Shown in pieces: positions 31,701 through 43,499 of a stretch of 64,000 bases of DNA. A program made the position numbers and the translations under genes. The notes beneath the pieces are model-generated. The model was not told where the DNA came from, ran no database searches, and worked only from the letters and a program-made list of their open reading frames with translations. The stretch lies in NCBI GenBank assembly GCA_037447655.1, contig JBBHKE010002279.1:62001-126000 (forward strand), given 5' to 3'. This DNA is from Zygnema cylindricum. Its lineage: Eukaryota; Streptophyta; Zygnematophyceae; Zygnematales; Zygnemataceae. Position 1 is the first letter of the stretch. The number at the start of each line of letters is the position of its first letter.

Positions 31701-34700
31701 TCCGGAATTCACGCAAAAGATTCCACACTGACATAGAGTCTGCAAAGAACCCACCAAAACTGCGCTTATAAAATACATACAGCAGGCAGTATTACCCTAC
31801 TGAAAAAAACCTGCATATGTGCTACGCATGTAGAATCAGTAGAACGCCTATAGGCAGACAGATGTATGTAGCCTGATTTGGCATTAAGTGCAAAAGTAAA
31901 CACTTAGGGTAATGATAGGAGGACAACAGATAGGAGATGCAACAACAGCTGTAGATTCCACTCCTACCGAGCCATTGTTTTACTCTGCAAAGGGCATTTT
32001 AATCACCACCACAGAACTGCCAATATGGCGACAGCTAAGAAAACTAATAAATAATAAGGCTAAAACTGGCGTTTCTCCTTTGAAAAACCAAAGTGAATTT
32101 TGAAACAGCAAATCTACTATGGTCAAGCAAATTTAGATAGAGTCAAGCAAAGTCAAAAAAATGGCACCTGGAACAAAATATGCCGGCCGGTGAGCAATTT
32201 TTCCAACCGTCAAACGCTGGAGCATCTCCACCTAAAGACCCCATTGTCTCCCTTGACACAACATTCGTCAGCTCATAGCCAAAAGAAAATTCTCCAAAGA
32301 ACCTGCAAAAAGCAAAAGAAGGTACAGATGAAACAGCTTCAGAATATTCCAGATAGCAAAACAAGAAGAGATAACACCAAACAAACGCCCGACAGTGCAA
32401 AAATCAGAGCTCAAGATACAAGAAAATGATCTTAGATGAACACATGGCAAGAAGATAAGCAAACAAAACACGCATACAAAAAGAATAATGTGCAAATTGT
32501 CAAATGACAATACCAAAAAGCGCCGACAATACATAGTTCAACTTATTCAATAACATTTTCTTTGGATCTAAGACAAACTATCATATTGACATCTCTTGAC
32601 TCAAAGGGTCTAATATCACGTGACACAACCCAAAGTTCCAACTTCTATAATCCATATCCATACGATTGTATGAAATCAAGCCAACAGCGTGTGAACACAT
32701 GAATCCATAAACCTGTGAGAAACTTGCTTGCCTGATCCACATAATCCAGCATGTCCATGGCATATCCGATTCCTACAATGTTGTCCACCCTCCTTTCGTA
32801 AACAGGAACTCTGTAGAAGAATACCACCAACCAAAAACTTGGTGGCAATATTTCAGTGAAACCTAAATACAAGTATCAACCGGATTTGCTGGTACCAAGG
32901 GTTGTCAATCAGAAAAATAAACATCGTGACAAACGAGGCTTCCTAATACCATGCGCTTACCTCCCTTACCACGACCAGGAACTCTGTCAAAGAATACCAC
33001 CAACCAAAAACTTGGTGGCAATATTTCAGTGAAACCTAAATACAAGTATCAACCGAATTTGCTGGTACCAAGGATTGTCAATCAGAAAAACAAACATCGT
33101 GACAGAAGAGGCTTCCTATTACCATTGTCATAAGGAATTTTTGTTAGCACAGATGAGCTTACCTCCTTACCGCGACTAACGTGGATTTTGTTCACAAGTA
33201 TATACTCGCTAACACAGTAATGTCGGTAGAGAATCAGGTCATTCCATCCAGCTCAGGTTCTAATTAGCTTACCAAATTCGCCTTAGAAAACCATTGAACA
33301 AGATTTAAATTCATAGATCATAAGGGCTACACTAATGGTGGTGAAGGGTACAACTTGTGTCTCACACATGCAAGATGGTGGAAAATGAGTTTCCAGATAT
33401 CAGTTTTTCCACAAATGATGCTCTAATTTCTTCTGCAACAGTAAAATTAACCGTGGACCATTTGTTTCAACAAGCCTCATATAAAATCAACACGCCCATG
33501 CCCAAAGAGTAGAACAGATAAAAAATCTGGCCCTCTCTATTTCAAGGAAAGTCTTGCCCAATTTCTTTTGGCTCTAAACTTGTACACTATCTTTATAGTT
33601 TATAGATTCTGTAAGCTATATTCCAGAAACACAGCATCGACTTTTGAGTGACCCGCATATAAAGAAAGTGATTATATTTCTCAGCTAAGTATCGTCAATG
33701 CTTTCTTCAGTGGGCGGAAGTAAAAATACTTAGAACAAAAACCGAGTCCACATGCAAAGCACTTCATCAGAAAGTCCCCCAAACAAAGTGTGAACTTTAC
33801 CATGGTTATGGACAATCGGATGCAGGGAGCCCTATGAAATTCATCTCTCAGTTACCAGAATAAACAGGACTTTCGGTACCTGTGAATAAATTTGCCTAAC
33901 CCTGATGTGTTACACAAAATGAGGTGTAACAGCCATTTAGAACCCTAATTACTGTCAATTTTGATTATTAACATATAACACGATAATGGAGCTGTAGGAA
34001 TACAGGCAATCCACCAAGCATGTCCCTCGAATGGTAACAATAGTTTATGCAGATGGTGGATGAGAACCGACACGTAACAAACATGTATGGAACATAGAAA
34101 AAGATTTATACTGCCTTTTCTGATTAACGTTAAAGCAAATTAAGAAGACACAAATGAACAACATGGTACTTCCCTCTAAACTGTGAAATGTCAGTGTCTG
34201 TACGTTTCAATTGAGCCTGGTGCTGTTGCCTCCCTCATGCAAAACACGAAAAATCCCTACATACTTTTGCAGCAACGATGGACATCAGTCCTCTGCCTAT
34301 TTTACTGAGGTTCCAACCTCGAACCACTTGATTCTGCTTTTTACGGCTTCACAAAAGATAAGCGTTATCAGTTGAGTACCAATGCTGGGCAGAAGTAGAG
34401 GTAGAGGCCTAAAATTCATTTCTCCAGAGAGGTCAACCATATTCACTTTCTATGAGGAGACGACCATGTCTAAATAAGATTCTAACGATTGGAATGTTGA
34501 ATGTGGGACGAGAAAATTAAAAGATAGACTAAGTACCGGGAATATTGATGCTTCACCCAGAGGTCCTTGAAGTCCATTAGAGTTGCTGCAGCATCAATGG
34601 CCACCACGTTTACCAGAGGAGTCATCACCTCCCTCACGTATGTGTCTTTGATCTCTAACACATTCTCGATCATGTCCTGTCATTAACAAAAACAGTAAAA

Positions 34701-37700
34701 TCCATCATTCAGCAGTACAATTAATGCTGCGACAGTAAACTTCTGCAGAAAACCCAATCAGCTCACTAAAACCTAAATATGCTCAACAAGAAGAAAAAAT
34801 TAGAAGCGGATAAAACATTTTGGAACATTTACAATACCTGTTCTTCCTCCTCAATTGCTCCACTTAATTCTGCGCCACGAAGCATCAGCTTTAATTCTTC
34901 TTCACTCACAAAAGGCTCTCTGAAGTAAACAAAACCCCGACACACCGATATAAGACAAGAAATCCCCACATCGCAGAGGAGAAATGCACCAGGATGAAGG
35001 AAACGAATGTAAGTCCAGAAGAAAATCCAGATTCTTAAAAGTGTGGTATAAAGCTTCAATAAGGCCTTTTGCCCCCTTATCAAGAACCAACAAATCCTCG
35101 TTCACTAATTCTGAGATTAAGGTATTTTTCCATTCAAGTGTCCATCACATGAATTTGACACCAACACTGGCGTGGATGATCAGTATTTGGTTCTCTTTCT
35201 TCACATACATAAAATAGTCTGCACTACTGTAATTTTAAACAGTGTATAAGTTAACTAATCTAAGTCCACCCTAATTGTGATTGTTAGTGTCCTCAAGAGT
35301 GGCAACTCTGCGACTTTCTGAAGCCTCCTTGTCCATTACCATCGTAGCTGTTGGCCAAACACTATTTCTAATAAAAACAGTGAGAAGTGAAACGTTTCAT
35401 GAAACAATTTTCTTTTCAACTTACCCACTGCTCTTGAGGCCCAGCAGCTTTAACAGCCACATAGAAACAGCTGTACAAAAGCGCCCTAATGGGTACAGGA
35501 TGACTGAGAGCCAGGCAACCGGGCGAACCTGGACGGACAAAAGAGATAACGAAAAAGAAGAAGGGCACATCAAGGAGTAATTCCAGTAAAAGACCAAGGT
35601 AGCAGAAGCTAAACGGATCAAGACTCGACATACATATAGATTCCATTATACTCGACAATGCGAAAAAAGCAAGGGGACGCCTGATCAAAAGTGAATTTAT
35701 TGCACATTGCTAAAAATGATTCACTGAAAGCTTTGCCCTTTGAAAAGGTCACTTGCGTGCAATTGCCATTTTATATTGTGAATAAAGCAATGAACCAGTA
35801 ATAAATATGATAATCCCCTGAAGAAGTTACCAAACACATAAAGCTCCAAAAAACAAAAGTACTGTTCTGACTTTAACATTTTTTCAACATCCAGACTTTC
35901 ACAATAACACCCATTTGGTTCTGACAAGCAAAAGAACATTTGTCTTCTTCCTGAAGGAGGCAAAAAAACAACTCACCACCACACGAACAACCTCTGTAGC
36001 GTTGTGAACAGCAATACTCTTTGGAGCAATTTCGGTAAACAAAAGCAGAAGTACCTACAAATGATAACGCACTGTTTCAAGTAATGAGATTCCTGGCCTC
36101 CTAAAAATGCCTAACTGTGGGATATAGAAAAAACAGAGTTGATCAAGTGCGCTAATAGCAACTAATGAGAAGTACAGGCAGAAAACAACTCAAAAACCAA
36201 GAATATCAGACTGAATTAAACCAAAGATTGTATGCATACAAGATCCACCTTAGAAATGAAATAAGCCACTTGAAGTGAATTGAAAAGCAATTCATAAGGG
36301 TCAATACAGGTTCAATTTTCAAAAGGAAATCAAGTTCATAAACCAAGACAAACACTGGATCAGGCTTGTATGCATACAAACTTGTATGCAAACTCGTAGT
36401 GTTGTGTATCGGTAAGGATTTGCCGATAACCGATATGGGCCTTTTTTCGGGTACCTGATAATCGATATATTGGTACGATATATCGCCATCGGTGTTATTG
36501 TCGATAAATAACCAATATTTATCGGTTATTATCGGCGATAACACCGATATCGATAACTATCGGCGATAATTGTACGGACCGTACAAATAAATATGGTGGC
36601 TGTAAATGGCGGCAGTCTGACAGATGTGTTCAGTCCAAAGATGCCCCGTGCGCACATTACGCACGGTATAAACTAACGAACACTACGTACGGTACGCATC
36701 AAACAATGATGAAAAGTAAATAAAATGCGTACCTTACTTTGAACCCGTACAATATTTTTACAATTACGTACGGTGTCCGTCTATGTTCGTACATTTTAGG
36801 GTTATTTTACGGGATTTTTTAGGACTTCCAAGGTACATTGCCGTACGATCCTTCTATATTTTAGTAGATATTCCGTACTATTAGGTTTTTTAGGGTACTC
36901 TTTCATACAATTTCGTACATTTCTGATAAATTTCCGTACTTTTTAAGACTTTTAAGGATTTTCTAAGATTACGCTTTTCGTACGTTTTTGTACATTGCCG
37001 TACAGTGAAATTTACACGAATTTTCCTAAAAGTATGAAAAAGACAAATACTGCGTAGTTTTCGTAAAAAAGTTGAAATCCGTACGAATTGGACATCGTCG
37101 GTTCAGTCTGCTCTGTTCGTCTGTTCGTTTTTTTTTTGAAAAAGTTTGATTCTCGAATTTTACAATATATTTTAATTTTTCGTTTCGGTAGTATAGTTTT
37201 AGAACTATAAAGTATTATTTTAAATTTGTCTACGTTTACGTGCTGCGCTGTCCGTAATAATTATCAGTTAAATAGATACGGAACAGATTGTTATACGTGG
37301 CATGCCACGCTATATAATGTAAATAATGTAATACATTATATTATACAGTACTATAGTATGCGTACTATATATTTTTTAAGTTATCGCCGATATGGAATTT
37401 GTTGGTCTCAGACCGATATATCAGGACCTCTGACCGTTCGATAACGGATAGCTATCGGTATCGGTGTTATCGCGATAAGTTTTTTACCGATACACAACAC
37501 TACAAACTCGGATACAGTCTGTCCCATCACTTCTTGTGCAACAAATTGTACACCATTACAGATATAACGCACCATTAACAACAGATCCCAATTAATGACA
37601 GTGAAACTCACCGTCATGACCCCAGTAGCAGCAGTCACTCCGGCTTCACCAAAGATGGTAGTGGCAGCCTCGGTTACCAAAGCAGTGGCACCAATATTGA

Positions 37701-39166
37701 CCACTCTGTATCAATCCAGAAAAATTGTTCCATTTCATCAGTTTTCAAGCAAGAAAAGACAAGATATTTCTTGTCCCTCCAGGCTGAAAAAGACCAAATT
37801 GACAAACACCAAAAAGCACAGTTTACATTACATTCCTCCTAATTCCATCGATTACCTGTAGATTGTACAAGAATTGAATCATACTGATGAGCCCCATAAT
37901 TGGTAACCCACAATTTCCATCAAAAAGACCGCCAGGTCTTGTCAAACCGTACAAAAAATCACTAGGGTTCACACTTAAAAGGTAGAGTACTATTTTTACT
38001 GTTGTTATAAATGTCGATCTTGATCTGTAAGGAAAGCTTTCAGCCAAGACAGCAAACAAACTCAAAAAAGATGTGATTTCCACTCCAAGAAGTTTTAATG
38101 CTTTAGTTTCATCCATACCAAACCATTAAACATGTGAAAAAATAACAAGCGTATCAAGGACAAATGTGCCAATTAAGAAAGCCACTGCAAGGCTAACTGC
38201 CTATGCTAAAAGATCGTCAATTTTCCACGAAACATTCCAAGAACATAGAAAGCTTTTCTTCCTGAATAGTACCATATACTGGAAAACTACAACACTTGCC
38301 AAATGCATGCATCTAATAGACCCAAACAAAATGGAAAAAAAGGTAATAGTCTCACGTTGTCCCGATGAGAATAGTAGTCAGGAATCGGGTAACATCCTGA
38401 CTGAGAAGCTGAAAAACTCCTCCATTCTCCTCCTTATCCGCCAACTCCCTAACCTGATGTCTAACCCTAACATGTGAGCAACCGCTTGGGAGAAGGAGAT
38501 AAGGAAAAAGAGAATAAAGGGGGAGAAAACTAGGTCAAGGGCGGATATGGGAAAGGAATCCGAAAGAAGAGAGAAAGAAGGAGAAGAAGAGGGAGCGGGA
38601 GAGGGAGAGGGAGAGGGAGAAGGAGAGGGAGAGGGAGAGGGAGAGGGGGAGGGAGAGGGGGAGGGAGAGGGGGAGGGGGAGGGGGAGGGGGAGGGGGAGG
38701 GGGAGGGGGAGGGGGAGGGGGAGGGGGAGGGGGAGGGGGAGGGGGGGGGGGGGGGAGGGGGAGGGAGAGAGGCAGAGGGGGGGGGAGAGAGAGGGGGGGG
38801 GAGAGAGAGAGGAGAGATCAAAAAAGTAAACACAGGAACGAGATGAGAAAGGGAGAACGCATAGCGAGAGCGCAAGGGAGAGAGAGGAAGAGACACAGAA
38901 TGAAAGGGCGAGAGAGGGAAAACAAGGGAAAGGGAGGGAGAAAGAGGGAGAGTGACGGAGGAAGAGGGAGAGAAAGAGAGAGAGGGACAGAGAGAGAGGG
39001 AGAGAGGGAGGGTGGGAGGGGACAGAGAGAGAGGGAGAGAGGGAGAGAGGGAGGGTGGGAGGGGAGAGAGAGAGGGAGAAAGAGAGAGGGAGAGAGAGAG
39101 GGGGAGAGAGAGAGAGAGAAAAAAAAAGAGAGCATGGAGAGTAGGGAAGGAGAGAAAGAGGGAGAA

Positions 39167-39239
<73 letters not shown>

Positions 39240-39846
39240 CCTTCCATGGCCAGAGTGTGGTAATAGAAGTCTCTGCAAGAGAAAAAAAGGCTGAAGCTGC
39301 CAGAAGGGCTACCAGCAAGGGTCCCTGAGTGCGCGCCACGTGGCCCACTGCACACAATGCCGGTCCCCAGCTGGACAGCCGTGCTCCCATTCGCTGCAAA
39401 TAGGCCGCCCCGGACTTTGCGGACGCTGGCCCTACCAACGCAGCCGCCAGACACGCCCCGACCAGACCGACCACGACCGCCACAGCGGCCAATGGCGGAG
39501 CGCCACGTGGCGACTTCTCATTTGAAGTTAGACCGGCTACGGTGTTGGAGACAGGGAGCTGAGCTGGCAGAGGCGCGGCAGTCGGCGGCCAAGGGTGGTG
39601 CTTTTTGCGCTTCTTCTGGAGGATACGTTGCAAAAAGGTGCCACGTGGCAAACATTTGTCATGGAGAGGAGGGACAAGATGAAGTAGTGGAGATGAAAGG
39701 AAGGGAGGGCAAAAAGAAACTGGGGATGTACGGAGAGGACTAACAAAATAGGGTCTATTTCCGTAAAGAAAGGAGGGTCGAGAAGCCATGGGAGTAGTCA
39801 TGGATGAAGAAGAAAGTTGAGTGACAGCCACATTAAAAAAGCTCAT
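28783..39846 (-). CDS. chloroplast-type DUF21/CBS/CorC (CNNM-like) membrane protein, 828 residues, 14 exons
   Basis: Exons: 39846-39241, 38453-38356, 37705-37612, 36054-35977, 35528-35425, 34919-34838, 34676-34537, 32810-32732, 32231-32168, 31739-31648, 30887-30822, 30528-30412, 29900-29718, 29466-28783. Phases are consistent throughout and all introns are GT-AG except the eighth (GC-AG). Residues 1-100 look like a plastid transit peptide. The DUF21 membrane domain spans about 170-345 (FFSLAETSITTLWPWK, GEAG-TAATGVMT, FTEIAPKSIAVHN, RPVAWLSVILYP). GAIEEEEQDMIENVLE leads into a CBS pair (about 370-500: REVMTPLV, then [27 protein letters not shown]). A CorC_HlyC domain follows (502-620, ILAGNARKVGAVRFQ). 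The tail (617-828) is Arg/Glu/Asp-rich and longer than in the Arabidopsis homologues At1g55930/At3g13070, about 650-660 residues as I recall. CNNM/CorC proteins move or regulate Mg2+; a role in the chloroplast envelope is inferred from homologues. Confidence 0.94.
31740..32167 (-). other. intron 9 of the DUF21 gene
   Basis: Defined by CCAG/GTGCCA at the 5' end and TTTGCAG/ACTCT at the 3' end; it splits an Asp codon (G/AC). Short ORFs inside it on both strands are spurious. Confidence 0.85.
32726..32737 (-). other. GC donor of intron 8
   Basis: The exon end GATCAG is followed by GCAAGC. Using the next GT positions (8 or 19 bases further) breaks the frame into exon 9 (VEMLQRLTVGKIAHRPAYFVP), while the GC site joins it in phase 0. 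GC-AG introns are a known minor class with AG/GCAAG donors, which this fits. Confidence 0.8.
32804..33150. repeat. tandem duplication spanning the intron 7 acceptor and the start of exon 8
   Basis: The stretch from GGAACTCTGT to GAGGCTTCCTA at 32806-32945 recurs at 32980-33118 with few changes. The unit includes the splice acceptor (CTACAG/AGTTCC on minus) and the first ten or so bases of exon 8. The outer copy keeps a potential acceptor (TTTGACAG/AGTTCC) but not the rest of the exon. Confidence 0.88.
36397..37502. mobile_element. hAT-like non-autonomous TIR element in intron 3, 1106 bp
   Basis: The TIR is TAGTGTTGTGTATCGGTAA at the left with its inverse TTACCGATACACAACACTA at the right. A perfect 8-bp target duplication CAAACTCG lies at 36389-36396 and 37503-37510. 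An 8-bp duplication and a TAGTG end fit the hAT superfamily. The subterminal parts are full of CGATA/TATCG repeats. No transposase is seen. It lies between exons 4 and 3 of the DUF21 gene. Confidence 0.92.
38575..39238 (+). repeat. purine-rich (GA/GGGA/GGGGGA)n tract filling intron 1
   Basis: About 660 bases of nearly pure G and A on the plus strand: GGGAGA and GGGGGA units at 38593-38765 with a G run near 38742-38755, mixed GAGAGG units in the middle, and (GA)n at 39164-39238. On the gene strand it is a CT tract that begins three bases after the GTATCT donor of intron 1. The long Glu/Gly/Arg or Ser/Leu/Pro ORFs here are artefacts of the repeat. Confidence 0.97.
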
Positions 39847-40136
39847 GGCTTCTCTGATTTTCCTTTTATTTTTTTTTTCTTTTTCTGGGGTTTATGATTG
39901 GTGTGCTGAACTGCGAAGTCTAGATTGCAAAATGTCGTCTGACTTCCAAAAATTCCGGAACTGTGTGCACTTAGAAACATGGTGAGGGTAAAAGTACAGA
40001 CTGCGGTGCCGTATCCTAGGAACAGGACAAAGTGTACCTACGTGGACGTTCGCCATCCACTTTTTGCATTGCCCTTGAGGGGAACTGGCAAGAGCTCTGA
40101 AACGGACGGATTCTCCGTATCGTGGTACCACGCTAA
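39847..40136. other. upstream region of the DUF21 gene
   Basis: The 290 bases between the start codon and the next mobile element should hold the promoter and leader. A pyrimidine run on the plus strand (39861-39884) becomes an A/G-rich leader on the gene strand. No clear TATA box is seen. Confidence 0.4.
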
Positions 40137-41092
40137 GCGTACGTCCCCATGTAAGCGATACTTTGAAAAAGTACTTTGGACTGTAGTGAAATGTTCCGTA
40201 CTACTTTGAAAAGCGTCCCTATGTGCGAAAATGAAATCTGAACTTTGACATGTGACTGTTGTAGACGTAGGTACAACTTTGTGACGGTTGACGACGACTA
40301 CGAAATTGGTGAAGCCAACAAAAACAGCGACAGTCGTAGATGTCTACATTTTTGTAATTTTGTGACATGGCAGATGTTCAGGGTTTTGTAACATTGTGAC
40401 GCCACGCTCACTTGTGACGTCACAGATTCAAGAACTTTCGGCCATGGATACCCGATTTCGTTTTCTCTACTTTTTTCGCTCTACTTGCCATAAAAATATA
40501 CATAAAGGTAGTCAAAAGAACTATTTTTCAAATATCTTTCGTTTCATACCAGTTTTGTCTTGCTTCATTCTAAAAAGTGTGAGATGAAAGTGATAGTGTG
40601 GGAGGGAGAGGGGAGAGGCGACGACGATGCAAAATTCAACCGAGGACCCATGAATGAAATTGGAGGTCCGAGACCCCTGCAGATTTTTTTCCGTACATCC
40701 TCGTCTTTTCCGTAAATGCACGTGACAGGCAGGGAGAAAAATAGCGAGTACTCTCCCTCGGCCTAAAATTTTCCCACTCGTGTGGCGCATGCGTAGGTCA
40801 TTTTTTATTCGTTTTTTGGGTGGTACTTTCCGTGAAATCAGGTCGCGTGGTGATTTTTGATGAAGTTTTTTGACGGGCTGGATTCTCTTGCCCGGGGGTC
40901 GAAAAAAAGAAAACGCCAAAATACGTTCACATGACGACAAACATGAAGTACATTCAAAGTATCGTCTTCAACTTTGCTGTACTTTTAAAGAATTTATTTT
41001 TTTTGTACGACTAAAGTTTTTCTCGTACGGAACTGCGTTTTGAGTGAAAACGACAGATTAAAGTCGATACTTAAATACATGGGGACGTACCC
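40137..41092 (-). mobile_element. PIF/Harbinger-like TIR element, subfamily B, 956 bp
   Basis: Ends GCGTACGTCCCCATGTA and, inverted, GGGTACGTCCCCATGTA, with target duplication TAA on both sides (40134-40136, 41093-41095). The inside, read on the minus strand, matches the order of the 16820-17754 family (the CCTGTCACGTGCA region, the GGTCTCGGACCTCCA block, the GTTGTAGACG block). It has no transposase. Confidence 0.8.
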
Positions 41093-41230
41093 TAAGTGAA
41101 TTGATATGATATGCGCCAGGCCGAGTCTCAACGTACGGTTCAGGTAAGTACAGTACTGTTAGTGTTACATTTCGGAGCCCGTAACTTAGGATACGGCCCC
41201 ATGTACTTAGTAACTTTTCGAACTTACTTT

Positions 41231-41396
41231 GTTTTTTAGCGCGGGTCCGGCGGACCCGTATTTTAGTTGTCTCTATAGGTGTGTGCCATGTGTTTAAGTA
41301 AGGGTTATTTTTTGTTTTTTAGCGCGGATCCGGCGGACCCGTATTTTAGGTGTCCCTATGGGTGTGTGCCCGTGTGTTTAAGTAAGGGTTTTTTTC
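41231..41396. repeat. two tandem copies of an 83-bp unit with a palindrome
   Basis: Copies at 41231-41313 and 41314-41396. Each holds the hairpin-forming CGGGTCC-GGC-GGACCCG (one base changed in copy 2) and a GTGTTTAAGTAAGGG block that also starts the TIR element at 41360. A related GCGGATCCGGCGGAACC block is at 60659-60675. Confidence 0.85.
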
Positions 41397-42308
41397 CGTC
41401 GTTTTGACAGAAAATGGGACTTGCAACGATAAAATCTTACGCCATACGAAAAATGGGCAAGAACCAAAGTACATTTTGCGTCATCTTCGAACATGGACAG
41501 TACGTCGATTTGGCGTTATTATCATCGCGACCCACTTCAACGTCACGCCAGGTCATCTTCACACTTTTAATGGAATCAAATCGCGACCTGATTTTAACCA
41601 AAATTATATAGAAATTCGGTATTGCATGCGTGAAACATCTTCAAAAAAAATTGAACGAAGGAGAGCACGCGCTATTTTTTCCTGCTCGTCACGCGCATGT
41701 ACGTACAAAAATGACAAACATGTACGTAAAAAAAATTGTTGGGGTCTTGGACCTCCACTTTCATCCATGGGTCCTTTGCAAAAGTTTACGACGTCCTCGT
41801 CTCTCCCCATCTTTCTCGTTTGACCGCTCCTCTTTTACTCATCTCTAAATGAAATGCAGCAACAATAGTATCACATTAAAGATATTTTTTTTTCTTTTTT
41901 TTTAATATTTTTGGTCTCGGTTTGATGACATATCGAATGGTAAAAGGTAAGAAAAAGAAATCGGGAAGCCATGGCAAAAAGTTTACGTGCTGGTGACGTC
42001 ACAAGGTAGCATGACTTCGCAATGTCACAAAACCCTGAATATCTACAATGTCAAAAAAACCCCACGTCTACAACCGTCGTCGTTTTTGTAGACTTCACTA
42101 ATTTTAGGAAGTTTTGTAGTCGTCTGCATTTAGTTTCATACGATCGTAGGTTGTCGCACATTTTGTAAGCGTCTACAACAGTCACATATTTGAAGTAATG
42201 AAAAACAGGTAATGATTGAAATAGGAACACTTTGAAAAGTACACCGTAAAAATCTACGCTTAAATCCAAAGTAACATTTCAAAGTTTCGATTACAAGAGG
42301 GCACGCCC
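41360..42308. mobile_element. PIF/Harbinger-like TIR element, diverged copy
   Basis: It starts GGGTGTGTGCCCGTGTG and ends GAGGGCACGCCC. The inside is closely related to 16820-17754 and 49697-50669 along its length, including GGGGTCTTGGACCTCCACTTTCAT. The flanks TAT and TTA do not match, so the target duplication is lost or the left end is rearranged (see the 83-bp duplication). Confidence 0.7.
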
Positions 42309-42434
42309 TTAGGCCTTTTTTCCGTTAGGCGGTCTCGGTAAACGTACAAAGACGTCAATTTGTAGGGTTTCCTAGCAGGGCGTTCTATTTTGTCGCTCTA
42401 GAAAACAAAATTTCGCAATTATTATTAGTGCCAC

Positions 42435-43432
42435 TGTAACAGGATTTCCTACCTCTCAAAAAATCTTATTACTACAACCAATTTAAACCACACATTCCAC
42501 ACATTGGAAAATTACACATTCACATTGGAAAGCACTCACATAAGGATAGACTTTAAATTAGAAGAAGCTTCTATCCACATAACATTAGCTTGATCTCTTG
42601 CCTTACTGGCTTAAACTTTCTTTTAAAGTGTTTTCAACTACTCTCCACTCTTAATAATTCTATGTCGTAACTACTAAAACACTCCTTAGTTAGTAAGAGA
42701 TTTCAGGTCAAAAATGCCATTGCCCCAATTTGGTTTTAATCGCTCAAGACCAAGATCAGTAAGAATTTCCACAAACTTTTCCAAAGGAAAAGATAACTAC
42801 TATTCTCTTGGACATCCCTATTTCTTCTCTTCGACTTCCCTATTTATCTATCATCGCCTTGGACTACCCAGGCCTGAGTCAACCCTCCGTTGAACAAGTT
42901 TTTACCTAAGCCAATCATTAATCAGTTAGGACTCAGACTGACCAATGCAAAAACGTGCGAAATCTCTTACTAACTACGTAGGATTTACTAACCAATCAAA
43001 CGCTACATTTCACTACGTAACATTTACGTGCAGAAGTGCATACCAATCGAAACGCGACTTCGCACGAATGTGCGTCGCAAATTTCCCACGCGTAACTACC
43101 TACGAAATTCCATAAAGTGAAAGTGAGGTTTCGTACTAAATATTGTACAAAACGAACCATCGTGCGTACCAAACGAAGTATTGATTTATTTGGTACTTTT
43201 TAAACGTGCGGTTGAAATTCCGCGGCTTGTTTGACCCTTAACCCGTTACAATGAACACCCACTCGTTATTTTGACCTCACGTTGTCGCCTAAATACACCA
43301 ATCGCTATATCTTTTAAAATACAACTCTAAATAGTGCGATTCTTTCGCGGACCTCTACCAATTTCATAACTTTATATTCGTAACACTTAAATACCCAATT
43401 ACAAACAAGTTCGATCCACTATTACTGTTACA
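42435..43432 (-). repeat. 3' LTR of the gypsy element (intact, 998 bp)
   Basis: Ends are TGTAACAG and CTGTTACA, an 8-base inverted pair. It is alignable with 49214-49693, 50673-50884 and 51436-51708 of the other LTR, and its uninterrupted sequence supplies the empty sites for both insertions there. Confidence 0.85.
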
Positions 43433-43499
43433 TCATCACCTCTTTATATTTAACTAACCTCAATTAAAACACATTTCATTCTCAAGACGGGACTTTTAT

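Noticed and set aside
38547-39328. Long ORFs on both strands (Gly/Glu/Arg-rich plus, Ser/Leu/Pro-rich minus)
   Set aside because: They are translations of the GA-rich microsatellite in intron 1 of the DUF21 gene.
42430-42434. Target duplication for the gypsy element
   Set aside because: The left flank (GCCAC) has no partner because the right LTR end is truncated at 51708.
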